Positions 1 to 12,151 of a DNA stretch of 64,000 bases are shown piece by piece. The translations under genes were made by a program, and so were the position numbers. This DNA is from Phialemonium atrogriseum (Eukaryota; Ascomycota; Sordariomycetes; Cephalothecales; Cephalothecaceae): contig NW_026848140.1 of assembly GCF_030411735.1 (NCBI RefSeq), positions 682,001 through 746,000 of the forward strand. The letters are read 5' to 3'. Each line of letters begins with the position of its first letter. The first letter of the stretch is position 1. Under the pieces are notes generated by a model that worked only from the letters and a program-made list of their open reading frames with translations, did not search any database and was not told where the DNA came from.

Positions 1-3000
1 CTTCACCCGGCACTCGGCTCGTGCTTGTAAAAAGACGGTGAGAATGTCAAAGACTCTCGTCATCTGCATGCCTGCCCGCCTGCCCACTCACATCTTGCTG
101 CTGTGGCGACGGCCAAACTGTGCTTGACAATGTTGCACGGTGGAACAGGACGCCGGTCGAAAGAAGTAGTTCTCCAAGTTTGAATGTACTACATTCCATT
201 CCTACTCCCACGTGATGCATAGGTGGCTCTTGCCCCTATTTGTCTCACTGATCCATGATGGTATGCAGTGGAACTCACTCACTTCCCGAGATATCCAAGG
301 TTGTCATCATATCAGGCTTCTAGAACATCTGTTGAAGGCGAATCAGCGAGTTGTAAGGGTTCCGTCAACCGTCAACCGTCAACCACCAAGCCCTGGGTCA
401 GCCACAGAATCATCGTGCCCCTAACCCCTGAAAATGACAGGTCAAGGCATACCCTGCTCGTGTCTGTCTCTCAGCAATTGTTCAGCAACCACGTGTCACC
501 CATGAACATCAGGTACCTCCGGGTAGAAGAGGCTTGCACCAGCTAATCCAACATAAAAAGAAGCAACCTAGTCGGCAAGAACCAGTGGTTCCGATTCCGA
601 CAATCACTTTATGCTTCGAGAGCTCACATCATCCCCCGACCGGGAATTCACGATCAGCACCGTGCGTGCCTCCTCCTACCTCCAAGTCCGATTCTTCCTC
701 GAAAATGGCCCCATCTCCGGTGATATGAGATCGACAGTCGTACCGGTCCCCCAACATGGGCCTATCGCGGCCATGTAACAAAAGAAACTGGAAACATAAC
801 GGCCGGAACACCCTGAATCAGTGACTCAGATGTAATGCAGAGCCAACGGTCGGTGATTCACCGCGTCGCGCCGGTCCACGGCCGTGTGAGATGGGGGAGC
901 ACGGAATAATAGTTTGACGTGTCGCAGCCGATATATAGGACTTGCCAGCCCTCTACGAGTGACTGACCAAGAGTCACCGAGGTAATCTCGAGCCAAATTG
1001 CAGGTTCTTCGCAGTGGAACAAGCCACCTGATGCCCGTGCCCAAGTAAATAGGATTGCATAGCAGCTCACGCGGCTCATTTTTACATCACATGCCTGTAT
1101 CCTTCCCTCATAGTCAGCGACTTGCTCACCTACCCCAAAGCTCATCCCATTTCCACTCGTTATCGCGCCAGTCAACGTCCTGCTACTGCTCCAGCGCATA
1201 GGTGCAGGGCCGTCAGTATCGCCGATGTAACGAATCCGAAGTGCCCGATCTGAGGATGAGGAGAGATCGAGGTGAGAAATGGATCACCTCACCCGCAGGA
1301 CCGCATGTGCTAATAATAAATACTAGCATTTCCAAGAAGAAACGTTACTGATTAGCCCCCGACGGCCTGCATTGACTTCATCACGTGTATAAGGTTTTCT
1401 TTTTTTTGTCACACAAAAGGCGAGGTATGTGCAACAATCAGACCACTTGCACTGGAAGGCTGGATGGGTCTGTAAACTCAGATTACAACACCGTATGGCA
1501 ACTCGATGAAATCACGGAGCGTCTGGCCGCGCCGGGGCCGGGCAGCTGTCATCTGACTCCCACCTTGACTCCCACCTTGTCTCGGCCAGTAAATATACTT
1601 TGGGAAAGCCATTGTCCTTCCCCTGCAGGATGGCAGCAAACTGCCTGCCATAAAATTCGTAAACCGACCGCGGCCCCATCTGCACGCTGCAAGAGAGCTA
1701 GCTGCCTGTGGAATGCTCGTGACGACGCAGCCATGGGCCGACCTCTCTCACCTCCCCGTTCCGGTCTGGTGTCGCCCAAGCGGCCCGGAGCCAAGCATGT
1801 CGGGTGTCAGAAAGCCCGAGTCGGACGCCGCCCCAACTCACGAGGCGCTGCTCGGGCTACGTGGCCATCTTCGATCCTTCCCCCGGGGAGGTACGCGGTT
1901 CGTGTTGTTGTCGTCAGCACCCCCTTAGGGGACGCCCCATTGTTGATAGTAACCCGGCTCTTGCAGCTGGGTATGCTCGATATGTGCCTGCGCTAGCGAT
2001 CCTGTTGCAGTACCTGCGCTGGCTGTGTCAGTTGTGCTGAGCAACCCGAGGCTTGTTGATCTGGCGTTGTCAGCTTTACGAGGAAGTCTCGCTGGCAGCT
2101 CCCGAGGTTCACAATATCGCATTGCTTTTCTCCCGAGCCTGCGAGAGGAACTCGAGGCTGGCCAGCTCCCTCACGACGGCTTCCTCGGGGGCAGGAGTCG
2201 TCCTCTCTTTAAATGAACGATACTCTTGCTCACCCTGGCATCATGGGCATCAGCTCGGTCAGGAACGAAGTCCGGACTCTGCGACGGGGGGAAACCAGCG
2301 GGTTGCAAAACCCAAGCTGCAGGTGCCGAGGGCCAAGTGGCCGTCTTGCATGGACATCCCCCATTGTTCGGCCAGTTACTCGGCCGGGCATATTGTTGCT
2401 GCAATGCAGGTTCACCACTTTCCGAGAAGAGGGAGCAAGTGGCTGGCTGCCAGAACTGCCGAGGGAAACTGGGAACGACGGGTGTCGGGTTCAGTTCTGT
2501 CGCCGAGAAAAAGTATAATCAGAGTGTTGGCCATGGGCTGCGGGAGCTTTCCTCGCACCCGAGCTTGACCACCCTGCTCTCAGTATTCTGTCTGCTCTTT
2601 GTGTTACTCGATTGCTTTGCAGTTTTTCTCCCCCTTTCCCTCCTCCCCGTCATGTTCAGCAGCTCCCCCTCTCTCCACTCTCGTCGATTTAGCATCAGCG
2701 ATTGAGACTTCCCACCGGTTTATCCAAGCTTTCTCGTGTGGGTGTGCCTCTCAATGCAGCTGGGAGCATGGGGTTCAAACGGACTTGTCTGTCGGACCCC
2801 CAAATGCAAACGCAATATAGTTGCTGCTGGACAGCAATTGCGGAACCCCCTCAACTCGTATCAACAAAGCCGTCTCGACACGCACTGACCTGGAGGACGG
2901 CCCGGAGAATTGACGGGGGTATTTCGATGTCCCTTTTCCGACCGCTGGGTGTGGCCCGCAATTCGGATGTTATGCAACTCTGTTTACCCGGGCCTTGTCG

Positions 3001-6000
3001 AGGTGCCGGGGTCGCGCGGCTGGTGGCCAGTACCTCCAGCGCGCTCAAGCTCGAGCTCGAGCTGTTGTGCCCATGCCCATTTTTCTCTCCCTCTCTCTCT
3101 CCCCTCTCTGCTCTGTCGACGAGCGGAAACACCCCGTGACACCTCGTCAAATCTCAAGGGAGCTCCTAATAAGCCAAAAATACCTCAGACAGTCCGCGAG
3201 CTATCATCGACGAGCCAAGGGTCTCAGACGTGAGCCATCTTCCTCTCTGATATATATAGTAGGTAGAACTGGTATCGTGGTATCTTGAATCTTGGTATTG
3301 ACGCTTGGCGGGATCGCTGGCGGTATTGAGCCTTCGCCCTACGTGCCAACCTGGAAGCCAAGGGGGTCAGAACCGCTCTCTCGGTAAGGGTATGTTTAAC
3401 TCGACGGCGCCATGCTGTCTTCAGAAACTGTTAAGACAGGACTTTTGCTTCGCCGCAGTCTCAAACCAGAATTTCCAGTGTCTCAAAGAACGACGGATCT
3501 GTCCGGAGCCCCACTCGGACTCGTCGGGCATCTGAATAGATTCAGCGCCCCAGAAAAAAAAAAGGGCGAGTCAAATCCAGGGGCGCGCCGGAGTGTTATA
3601 ACGGCTCGGTGTTGCTTGGAGGATAGGTGATACCAGGCAGTTTCCCGTCTTGTTCGTTGCTCGGTGAGCGAAAGCAGGTCCGAGATGAGACAGACCAACC
3701 CGCTCTGGCACTTCTCTCTCTCTCTCTGTCTCGGGCCCTCACTCATATGCGGCTGATGTTGGATCTGGCTTTTTCTTTTTTTTCTTTCCTCCCTGCCTTG
3801 CGACTGTCTTAGCTCTCGGTGCCGCTGGTCGTTTGGCGAATTTGGTAATAAGGGCTTCGCTAGGGAAGGGAGATATGGCCGATCTTTGCCTGTCTCGCTC
3901 TGCCTCTCTCTCTCTCTGTCCCTCAATGTCTCTTGATTTCTGTCCTTTTGTTTCTCTTCTTCATGGTTCTATATTCCGCAATACCAGGATGTCCACTAGG
4001 TCTGCGTGTGTTGGAATCTCGGCCCCGAACTTTATTTTCAATTTCGTTTTTCTCGTCCTTCTCATTGTGCCCTGCCCAACGTAACTTCCCACCACCTTCC
4101 GGCCGTCGGAGGTTAGATTGTAGCCGCAATCCTATCCCCTCGGCACCGAAGCTTTTTAGAGGCTCTTCCCTCGCAATTTAGAGCCACAGCTCAGCCCAGC
4201 CAACAACCCTACTCACGTTGTGTCGGTGGTCGGTAGCTATTTTACACATTAAAGATCTACGTTCCCCCAATTCCCCCCACATGAGACCTCGGGTTCGGGG
4301 TAGATATCCATTGTCTTGGAGACAGCTCGACGGCGTTCGCCCCTGCCTCATTGGAATTTAATATCCGTTTCATTCGATAGAACATTCGCTGTCATCTATC
4401 TTTCCGCCCTACCTAGTAAGAGATCGGGGTATTTGTGGGGTTCAACGGCCGTTTCTGCTTCTTCTTCTCTTCGTATGGATGTAACAATGAAAAAATTGCC
4501 CTCGGTCGCTCGGTGACAAGAAGCTTGGTGCCCACTGGGTCTTGATCGCGGTTCCCATCCCATGCCCGTCCGGGCCCCCGCCCGTTCCCCGTCCAATCCC
4601 CAAGATTCACGCAATTCAGCTCGTGAACATCGTATAGGGGTTTCCGTTACCAGAATGAGGACGGACCTGGTTTTCTGGCATCTGGGGTTGGAGGATTATC
4701 CGGGACGCATGGTGGGGTGTCGGGCGGGGGGGCCGGGGAGTTGATGTCATGTAATGATGCTTCTTCTGACCGTCCATGCAAGCCACTTTGTCCGGGGCAG
4801 CTAATGGCTCAGTCACCAACGTAGCACACACCCCACGGAAAACATGAAACGGATGGACGAATAGACTTCAGTCAGGGAAGGCTGGACCTCTTTCGCCAAG
4901 TCACGCCGCTGACTTGGCGCAAGGCGTCCGCACTGCTGGGGCTGGTGATTCGACCGGGGGGAGAGGGGGGAAGTAAGGATCCTCAGTCGGCACCGAGGCG
5001 AGAGCTGAGACCGAAGTCGCCGAGCCGACCTCTTGGTTCCCCCCTTCCTGCCAGGGGTTGAGGGGGAAGAGAGTGGATATCAGGTGCATCTGGTTGGACG
5101 TCGTTCCATTTCAGGACATTGATGCACGTACGGTACATTTCAGGGATAGCATCACGACGAACATCTTCCATCATGTCACTTCCTCTCCCCCCTCCCCCCC
5201 CGAGATGGAGGACCTCTCACACGTTACGTAGCCGAGCCAGATATAGGGGCCGGATAACGGAGTTGGAACCAGGATATCGACGCGCATATTGCGTTGCATT
5301 CGGGGTATCCTCCAACAACAAAAGAGGTCATGATCTGCCGCCACGGTCGATATGCTGTTGGAGAGTCCCCAGATTTCTACTCCCCGAAAGGAAGTTGGGA
5401 CGGGCGGCGGACTGGATCCCCGGATTCCTATATATCGGGCCTGTTCCACTGCCACACCTGATCGTCCTCTCCATTGGATCTCCGGAAAGTATAAGAACCC
5501 CCTGAGTAACACACCTCCGACTACACCTCGCCCTCTCTTGGGACCGCTCTCCGACCTGAGTAGCCAACCACGACGGCACCCGACGTGACATAGTGACGAA
5601 GCTAAGACCTTAATCGAGGGCGATGACGACGACGGAACCTTGCCGAAGTATTTAACCCAGGGCGACTCCTTCCTAACCTCGACGAGATTGATTGGCGTCT
5701 TCAACATCAAGGCAGTGCGGGGTTTGGAACGGGGACATATTGAGGTTGTCGGCGGCGCACGACTAGGCGAGGGCTGGATTGTCTGCTGAGGGAGGTCGGG
5801 ATATCGACAAAGGAGATGAGACGAATGGGTTCGCCTTGCCTTGCCACCGACCGCATTCTTGGACAACGCCTGTGCCATGATGCTACTGCTGCCATGGTGA
5901 CGCAGGATAAGGCTAGTGAGGTTCCCGTCGCGTCGAAGACGTACTCGAGGGCCTCACCAACGACGGGCTGGGCTTCGATCACAACAGGAGGGGGATGGCC

Positions 6001-7683
6001 GATGGCATGAGGGGGATAGCGAAAGAGGTTGGAAAGGAAGAGGAGGAAACCATGACGAGGATGTGGAACCGGACGATACTAGGACCACCGCCGCCGACAT
6101 GGGAGGGGTCGACAAACAAAGGAAGATACAGACTGTACGCTGGTTTCCTCTGGCAAGAGGTTGCTAGGCAAGAGACATATGTTGGTGCACTGGCAGCAGC
6201 TCAAAGGTTGCAGGACATGGCAGCCACCTAGCGGAGTCAAGGATAGGCCGGCACTAGGGATGGCACAGGGGACAGCCAGGACGTAGCCCTGGAGTATGGT
6301 TACCAAGGGAAGGGCCGACGACCAAGCCGAAAATTGCGAAACCGAGTACGACAGACAGTTGGCGGGACCTGTCCATGGGATTGTTATCCCGAAGCTTCTG
6401 CAACCTCGAAATCGGACACTTGACCTGAGGATATGGCTCCCAACCCCCACAACATAGCAACGTCCTGCCGCCCGACACGGAAGAAGGGGAGATGAGGTGG
6501 TCAAGGTACGGTATGTCGAGCACAACTAAGCCCACGTGATGAATGACGGAACGAGGGGTCGTGGATGGCGGTCGCTCTCCTACTCATCAACCCCCAAGAT
6601 TAGAGCCTTGGGGGCCTAGATCCTCACCGGCCAAGCATGGAGAGGAAGCCACACCCAGGGGCATTGAAACCATCTGATACAGACAGAGCTCGCGGATTCT
6701 AGCACAACGATCTCGACCCGAAACCGAAAAGAATTGGACGGATGACACGTACCGCGGCAAGGAGTGTCAAACAGAGGTCAAGTGCCAAACTTTGCAACTT
6801 GATCTGGACTAGGATTGCCAGGCCTTCAACATCAAAGGCAGCAGCGTTGACCACTCATTAGTGCAGACGTGGGTGCCGAGGCTACGGGCGGAGGCCGGCA
6901 TTGCTTCTGTCCAGTCAAAATCCTGTGGGAGTTTCTTATGACGATACTGTAGAAGAAGACGGGCACACGCAGGTTGTTGACTAACCATCGCAGACAGGCC
7001 GGTCTTGGCCCGCTCTTCACCGAGGAGAGGTGAGCACCCGGGTAGTGGATGTAACGACTGTTTGCCGGTTGCTTGCATGACGATGGTTCTCGATTGAAGC
7101 ATGATGTCTGCTCGTAGCCATTAGAATACCCGAACGTAGACAAGACCAGAAATAAGCCAAGGAAATAACTAGGTAGTCAAGTTCCAATGAGACGGACGAG
7201 TTTGTTTCCTCCTGTGTTTAGCGCACCTGAACTCGGGTAATCATGGCCATCCATAAAAAAATGCGACCAAATCATGTACTGCCCTGACATGCATCACATG
7301 TCTCTAAATACCTAGGTAGCTGGCAAGATGGTTCATCAAGGAGATAGAAAGAGCGATGAGGGGAGAAGGTGGTCGGAGCTGCATCATCTCCACCTTGAGT
7401 TCAATGAGTAAATCCACAATTAATTGCCTTAGGCTAAAAAGCTCACCTTGCAGCCAATCAGTTCTGGACAGCAAAAGGTGACCCGCTGATGTCACACCCC
7501 ATTTTCTCAAGCTGACTGCCCGTGAACTCGAAAGCTAGAAGCTCGAAGATCAACGCGTGATCACATCCGACGCCCCACCTCGCGATAGTTCTTCGCCGCG
7601 GAGTGATGTTTAAGTGCTTACCCTCTTGATATCAGCGCCTCGAATATCCAGCGCGCCCGTGCCAGCGCAAGCAAGGCGCCATC
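1..7683. other. Gene-free left flank with pyrimidine tracts
   Basis: No reading frame here looks like a known protein family, and none can be joined into a convincing spliced gene. The stretch contains long CT-rich runs, for example around 3078-3117, 3712-3735 and 3890-3935, of the kind seen in fungal promoters and long 5' leaders. A TACCTAGGTA word lies at 7309-7318. On the minus strand between about 5170 and 6535 there are several medium open frames with no recognisable motif. It may be the long upstream region of a gene off the left edge, a non-coding transcription unit, or decayed sequence; the bases alone do not decide. Confidence 0.5.
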
Positions 7684-8945
7684 ATGAAGGCCATAATCGC
7701 TGTCCCCGCGACGCTGCTTCTCTGCTACCGGGCCTACTCGAAGAAGTCTCTAACGCCGGCGGGAATATTTGCAGCTTTCCTGACCGCCGTCGCCCATGCC
7801 GTCCATCCGTGGAACCTGCCGTTTGTTCTCCTGGTGGTGTTCTTCCTCGCCGGAACACGAGTGACGCATGTATGTCGCCTCAACCAACCATCTCTCTCTC
7901 CGCCCAACAGTGTCACTAACTTCGCTTCCTCCCCGAACAGATAAAGAAAGAGATCAAAGCCTCCCTCACCGTCGCCTCTCAAGGCACGTCCGGCGGAGAA
8001 GGCCCCCGCACACACGTCCAAGTCCTAGCCAACTCCCTCGTGGCCTCCGTCCTCTGCCTCCTCCACGCCTACCAGCTCCACCAGCGCAAGGAGGCCCTGA
8101 TAACCTCCCTCTCCGCCGACGCCCCCGCAGGCCCGCCGCCTGGCAGCCTCTGCTTCTCGTGGGGCGGCGACCTGCTGGTGGTGGGCATCATAGCTAACTA
8201 CGCCAGCGTGGCGGCCGACACGTTCAGCTCGGAGCTGGGCATCCTGTCGCGCTCGCAGCCGCGCCTCGTCACGAGCCCGACCCTGCGCCGCGTCCCGCCC
8301 GGCACCAACGGCGGCGTCACCGCGCTGGGCCTCGCCGCCGGCCTCGTCGGCAGCATGGTCGTCGTCGCCGCCGCCATGGTCTTCCTGCCCCTGTGCACCG
8401 ACCAGACCGCCGGGAGGCTGGGCGGCGGCGCGGCCGCCTGGACCGCCGAGCAGCGCCGCATGCTGATGCTCGGGCTGGCCCTCTGGGGCGGCCTGGGCAG
8501 CCTGCTCGACAGCTTCCTGGGCGGCCTGTTCCAGCGAAGTGTGAAGGATGTGAGGAGCGGGAGGATCGTCGAGGGGGAAGGTGGCATACGTGTCCTTGTC
8601 TCGCCGACGTCAGACCCCGCCGGTTCGACACATTTCGAGGGTGGCGCAGATGCCAAGGCGAAGCTGCTGAGCGGGGAGGGCAGGGACGCCGTCGAGAAGG
8701 TCGACGCTGCTGTCGGCCATGAATCCGAGACTGAGGCTGATGCGTGCGCCAAGTACGACGCCCGGAATAAGCACCGCCGGTCAAGCTTTGGGGACGAGCG
8801 CCCGTCGAGGGTGGTCGAGAGTGGCTGGGATCTGCTGGATAATAATGACGTGAACTTCCTGATGGCGTTCACCATGAGCTTTGGCGCTATGGGCATTGCA
8901 GGCTGGTACTGGGGCATTCCCATGAACCAGATCTTTGAAGCATAG
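7684..8945 (+). CDS. TMEM19/DUF92 family integral membrane protein
   Basis: Two exons, 7684-7869 and 7941-8945, are separated by a 71-bp intron (GTATGT...CAG, phase 0) and give a predicted 396 aa. The family is recognised from the segments ADTFSSELG (about 120 residues in), GTNGGVTALG and SLLDSFLGGLFQ, all typical of DUF92/TMEM19 proteins. Several hydrophobic spans are visible: two in the first exon, others after the GTNGGVT motif and near the C-terminus (GAMGIAGWYWG). A hydrophilic loop of roughly 110 residues, rich in Glu, Asp, Ala and Lys, lies between the DSFLGG motif and the last membrane span and looks like a lineage-specific insertion. The family is related to plant VTE6 phytyl-phosphate kinases, but the fungal members have no firmly established reaction. 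The ATG at 7684 starts a hydrophobic N-terminus and is the natural start. The family call is firm; the function is open. Confidence 0.88.
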
Positions 8946-9897
8946 ACGGGGGCGTTAATGTATACCCAACGGACGATGGATAGGGGCGTGTGTCGTCCTC
9001 GCCATGAACACGATCTCCACATCGACGTCCTGCTCTAATTGCGTGGCACTTTTCTTCATGGTTAATGGAATGGACAGTACTATAACATTGACCTGCAACT
9101 GGGGCCAGGAACGTGACTCTTATATCGGCAGTTGCAAATTATCACACTGCATAATCAACCTACTAAAGGTTGTTCCTCATCACATTAGAGCTCGCCCAGG
9201 AGCCTCTTGATCATAGAGGATGCCCATCCTTGCCACGAGCACTCTTGAATTGCAACGGTAGCTCTTACGCGTAGGCCTCGGCATCAGACAAACCACTCTC
9301 TCCCACTGCCTCTACAGAACCGAACCTCCCCTGGCAAGGGCGCTCACCTCTCAAATGAATACGAGCTCTCATCTAAGGAGGCTTCCTCAAGACGAGAGGC
9401 GATTCTGGTGAAGTGGGCAGAAGATCATTCCTCGATAATAGCTCTCCAGCTTCGACCACACAGGAAAATATGGTCTAACAAGAGGCTGTTGAGACCCAAA
9501 CACATATGCTTGTGGGCGCGCCAGCTGCTAACGTTGAGACTGCAGAATGTCTTTCGTAGGCCGGGCAGTTGCGGCGGTGGGAATGTAGAAAGTCCGAGGT
9601 CCGGGGAAGACATGTCACTGAGACCCTACTGTTCAGCTTCGATGGCATTGACTAGGCAGAAGCAGCTCTGTCAAGGCGCTTCACGCGAAGACGCTTATAT
9701 TTCCTGACAGCGCCCGGCCGGAAGCAGGTCCCGGCAGACAAAAAGATCCATACGCAATTCCCAAAAATCCATGACCGAGCTCTCCATAGTAATCTGGAAA
9801 TGAATCATTCCGACCCAAAACAAACCCTTGAAGAGCCCCTCCCACAGTAATATTTTGCAGAACCAAACAACGCCACCCAAAAGGCCACCGCATTTCC
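8946..9897. other. Convergent intergenic stretch
   Basis: This lies between the 3' ends of the TMEM19-like gene (+) and SNU13 (-). The open frame at 9408-9707 (+) has no family resemblance. It probably holds the two 3' UTRs; nothing else is seen. Confidence 0.5.
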
Positions 9898-10406
9898 TTA
9901 CATGGCGATGCGCTCAACCTTGTCCCTCATGGCACGGATTTTGCCAGACAAGTCGGACCCTTCGTTCGAGGTGATACTCACCGAGATCACGGCTCTCGAG
10001 AGGCCGCAGGCACGGCCAAGCGCCAATTTGCTAGGGACTAGAGGGAGTTAGCAGGAGTCGGTCGAGCAGGCGGTCGTCGGGAGGAAGGAATATACCGTAG
10101 ATATAAGGGACTGTAGACACACACGAGTCAGCCAAAGTCGGAAATCGTAGGATACCTGATCAGGGAGGATTTACCGTTCTTATCCTCAGCCAAAAGAGGC
10201 AGATGAAGAAGGATGGCCAGCGGCGTTGTGTCAGCCGCCAATATGACCAGCTCACTGGTACCTCGCGAGACCGACTTGGTCGTCTCGTTGGCGCCCTTTT
10301 TGATCTGGCGGTAATGGCTGCACTGCTGCACAAGGTCGAGCAGCTCCTGTCCGAGGGCGCCTTCTGCCTTGGGCCACGCGGCGGACTCGTTCTGGTTTCC
10401 AGACAT
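9898..10406 (-). CDS. SNU13: Snu13, L7Ae-family box C/D snoRNP and U4 snRNP protein
   Basis: Three exons on the minus strand (10406-10175, 10110-10096, 10037-9898) give 128 aa, the normal Snu13 length. Introns are 64 and 58 bp, both phase 1. The middle exon is only 15 nt and supplies VPYIY together with split codons; without it the conserved block EDKNVPYIYVPSKLALGRACG cannot be built. The L7Ae RNA-binding core is clear: KKGANETTKSVSRG, SELVILAADTTP, and the C-terminal LGRACGLSRAVI. Snu13 (human 15.5K/NHP2L1) binds kink-turns in U4 snRNA and box C/D snoRNAs and seeds assembly of both particles in the nucleus and nucleolus. The sequence after RAVI (SVSITSNEGSDL) also fits the family. The gene is divergent from VMA3 with 531 bp between start codons. 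Confidence 0.95.
10096..10110 (-). other. SNU13: 15-nt microexon of SNU13
   Basis: It is flanked by ...ACAG on the 5' side and GTATAT on the 3' side and splits codons in phase 1 at both ends. Including it restores the conserved VPYIYV segment; skipping it keeps the frame but deletes five residues of the RNA-binding core. Confidence 0.85.
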
Positions 10407-10937
10407 TGCGAATGAGGTTGGATAGTGCGGTGATTATCGAAAGCTCGACGAGGGGCGGGTTTCCGAAGAATCTTGGGGCGGGTTATTCCAGAAAAATCAA
10501 ACCAGAATGTTTGCTTCTAGATAGATCCAGGGTTCCTTGCGTTGGCTCGCCCTGGGTCGCAATCGCAATTCTGAAGCTTAAGAAAATATATCGTTGGTCT
10601 TCTTCAAAAAAGTTCCGTCAAAGTAAATCTCGACTACCTAACGAAGAGATAGCTAGGCGGTTAGGGGGGGCATAAAGGATCAATATTCTGCCGAATCCCG
10701 AATTAAGCTCTCAGGGAGAGTAGGCTTAAAATCGCCCCCAATCAAAAGCCGACAAACCTGGAAACACCTCGTTAAGCACGGCAACCTCAAAATCGCAGCT
10801 CCCATTACCGGCATCTCCCACCGCAATACTCGGAGCTCCTGTTAGCACTCATCGCACGATTAGCTACATCGGCTCGTCTTCGCAACCCTCTAACCTCTGC
10901 TTTTATCCATCCCCAAAGACCAGACACATATCCCAAG
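10407..10937. promoter_or_regulatory. Divergent promoter region of SNU13 and VMA3
   Basis: These 531 bp separate the start codons of two divergent, presumably highly expressed genes and must carry both promoters. I see no clear TATA box placed for either start. Pyrimidine-rich sequence and CCACCGC/ATCCC-type stretches lie nearer to VMA3. Confidence 0.6.
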
Positions 10938-11806
10938 ATGTCGGACAGTTGGTATGTAAACAGGATCAACCCCTCAAACACCTACAAGCTCTCTTGTCAT
11001 CAGCAAAGCTCCTGTTATCACCCCGGGACATCGACCTGTCCATCTTCAACCTCCCCGCAAGCTTCCCCCACGTTTGATCCAAGCACAGCTAACCCGCCTT
11101 CAATCTAGCCCCGTGTACGCGGTCAGTCACCCTTCATCCCCGTCAACCCCTGTCTCCCACCCTCCACGACAGCCCCGAGAGGACGCGAGTGGTAGACCTT
11201 AAGAACACCGCGGCTAACTTATATATCTACCACAGCCCTTCTTCGGCGCCATGGGCTGCACGGCAGCCATCGTCTTCACCTGCCTGGGTGCCTCGTACGG
11301 GACGGCCAAGTCGGGTGTCGGTATCGCGGCAATGGGTGTTCTCCGACCGGATCTCATCGTTAAGAGTACGTGGTGACCCCCCTGGACAAGGCGGGCGGCG
11401 TGGACTGGCTCCCCTTGCGTCTCATTCTCGCACCACCCGCCGGAATACTGCTTTTTCGTGTCGAGGATAGCAAGCTGACCAGAGTGTTCCTCCCCACAGA
11501 CATCGTCCCCGTCATTATGGCTGGTATCATCGGCATCTACGGCCTCGTCGTCTCGGTGCTCATCTCCGACGGCCTGAAGCAGCACGACTACGCCCTTTTC
11601 ACCGGATTCATCCAGCTCGGCGCCGGCCTCTCCGTCGGCCTCGCCGGCATGGCTGCCGGCTTCGCGATCGGCATCGTCGGCGACGCAGGCGTCAGAGGAA
11701 CCGCCCAACAACCGAGACTGTTCGTCGGCATGATCCTGATTCTCATTTTCGCCGAAGTCTTGGGTAGGTGGTTTTTCTTTTTCCTTTTTTGGTTTGGGGG
11801 GGGGGG

Positions 11807-11866
<60 letters not shown>

Positions 11867-11935
11867 CGNNNNNNNNNNCCCCACCCCCCACCCTGGGGGT
11901 GGGGCTGTTGGGCTTCTCCTTTTGCGGCGTTTTGT

Positions 11936-11971
<36 letters not shown>

Positions 11972-12151
11972 CCCCCCCCCCCCCCCCCCCCCCCCCTCCT
12001 TTCCAAGCGTCTCGTTTTCCGGATTCGGTCGTCTACGGTCGTTGCCGGTTTGTCGAACACCCCCCGAACTAATACCCCCGTGTTAGGTCTATACGGCTTG
12101 ATCGTGGCGCTACTGATGAACTCCAAGGCGTCGTTGAACACCACTTGTTAA
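10938..12151 (+). CDS. VMA3: V-type ATPase proteolipid subunit c (Vma3)
   Basis: Five exons, 10938-10951, 11109-11121, 11236-11365, 11500-11763 and 12087-12151, give 161 aa, matching fungal Vma3. The first two exons are only 14 and 13 nt and encode MSDSCPVYA. The protein is four hydrophobic helices. The proton-carrying glutamate is visible in helix 4 (FAEVLGLYG, Glu138), and helix-3 signatures GFIQLGAGLSVGLAG and GIVGDAGVRG are intact. The subunit forms the rotating c-ring of the Vo sector, which pumps protons into the vacuole and endosomes. Introns of 157, 114 and 134 bp carry good GT..AG ends and CTAAC/CTGAC branch points. The last intron (11764-12086) contains an assembly gap within homopolymer runs, so its true length and sequence are unknown, although the coding frame on both sides joins perfectly. 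Confidence 0.96.
11109..11121 (+). other. VMA3: 13-nt microexon of VMA3
   Basis: It is bounded by ...CTAG and GTCAGT. Together with the 14-nt first exon it encodes the conserved N-terminus CPVYA that leads into PFFGAMG of exon 3. Omitting it would shift the frame. Confidence 0.85.
11797..11996. other. Assembly gap flanked by homopolymer artefacts
   Basis: A run of about 60 G is followed by ten N (11869-11878). After the gap come GC-rich sequence, about 30 T and about 27 C. All of this sits inside the last VMA3 intron. Such runs next to a fixed-length N block are typical of collapsed or low-quality contig ends rather than native sequence. Reading frames translated through it, such as poly-Gly or poly-Pro, are meaningless. 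Confidence 0.85.

Noticed and set aside
1385..1996. 203-codon plus-strand frame
   Set aside because: No similarity to a family, low-complexity translation and overlap with several other frames of equal quality.
11794..12072. Poly-Gly, poly-Phe and poly-Pro frames
   Set aside because: Translations through homopolymers and Ns at an assembly gap.
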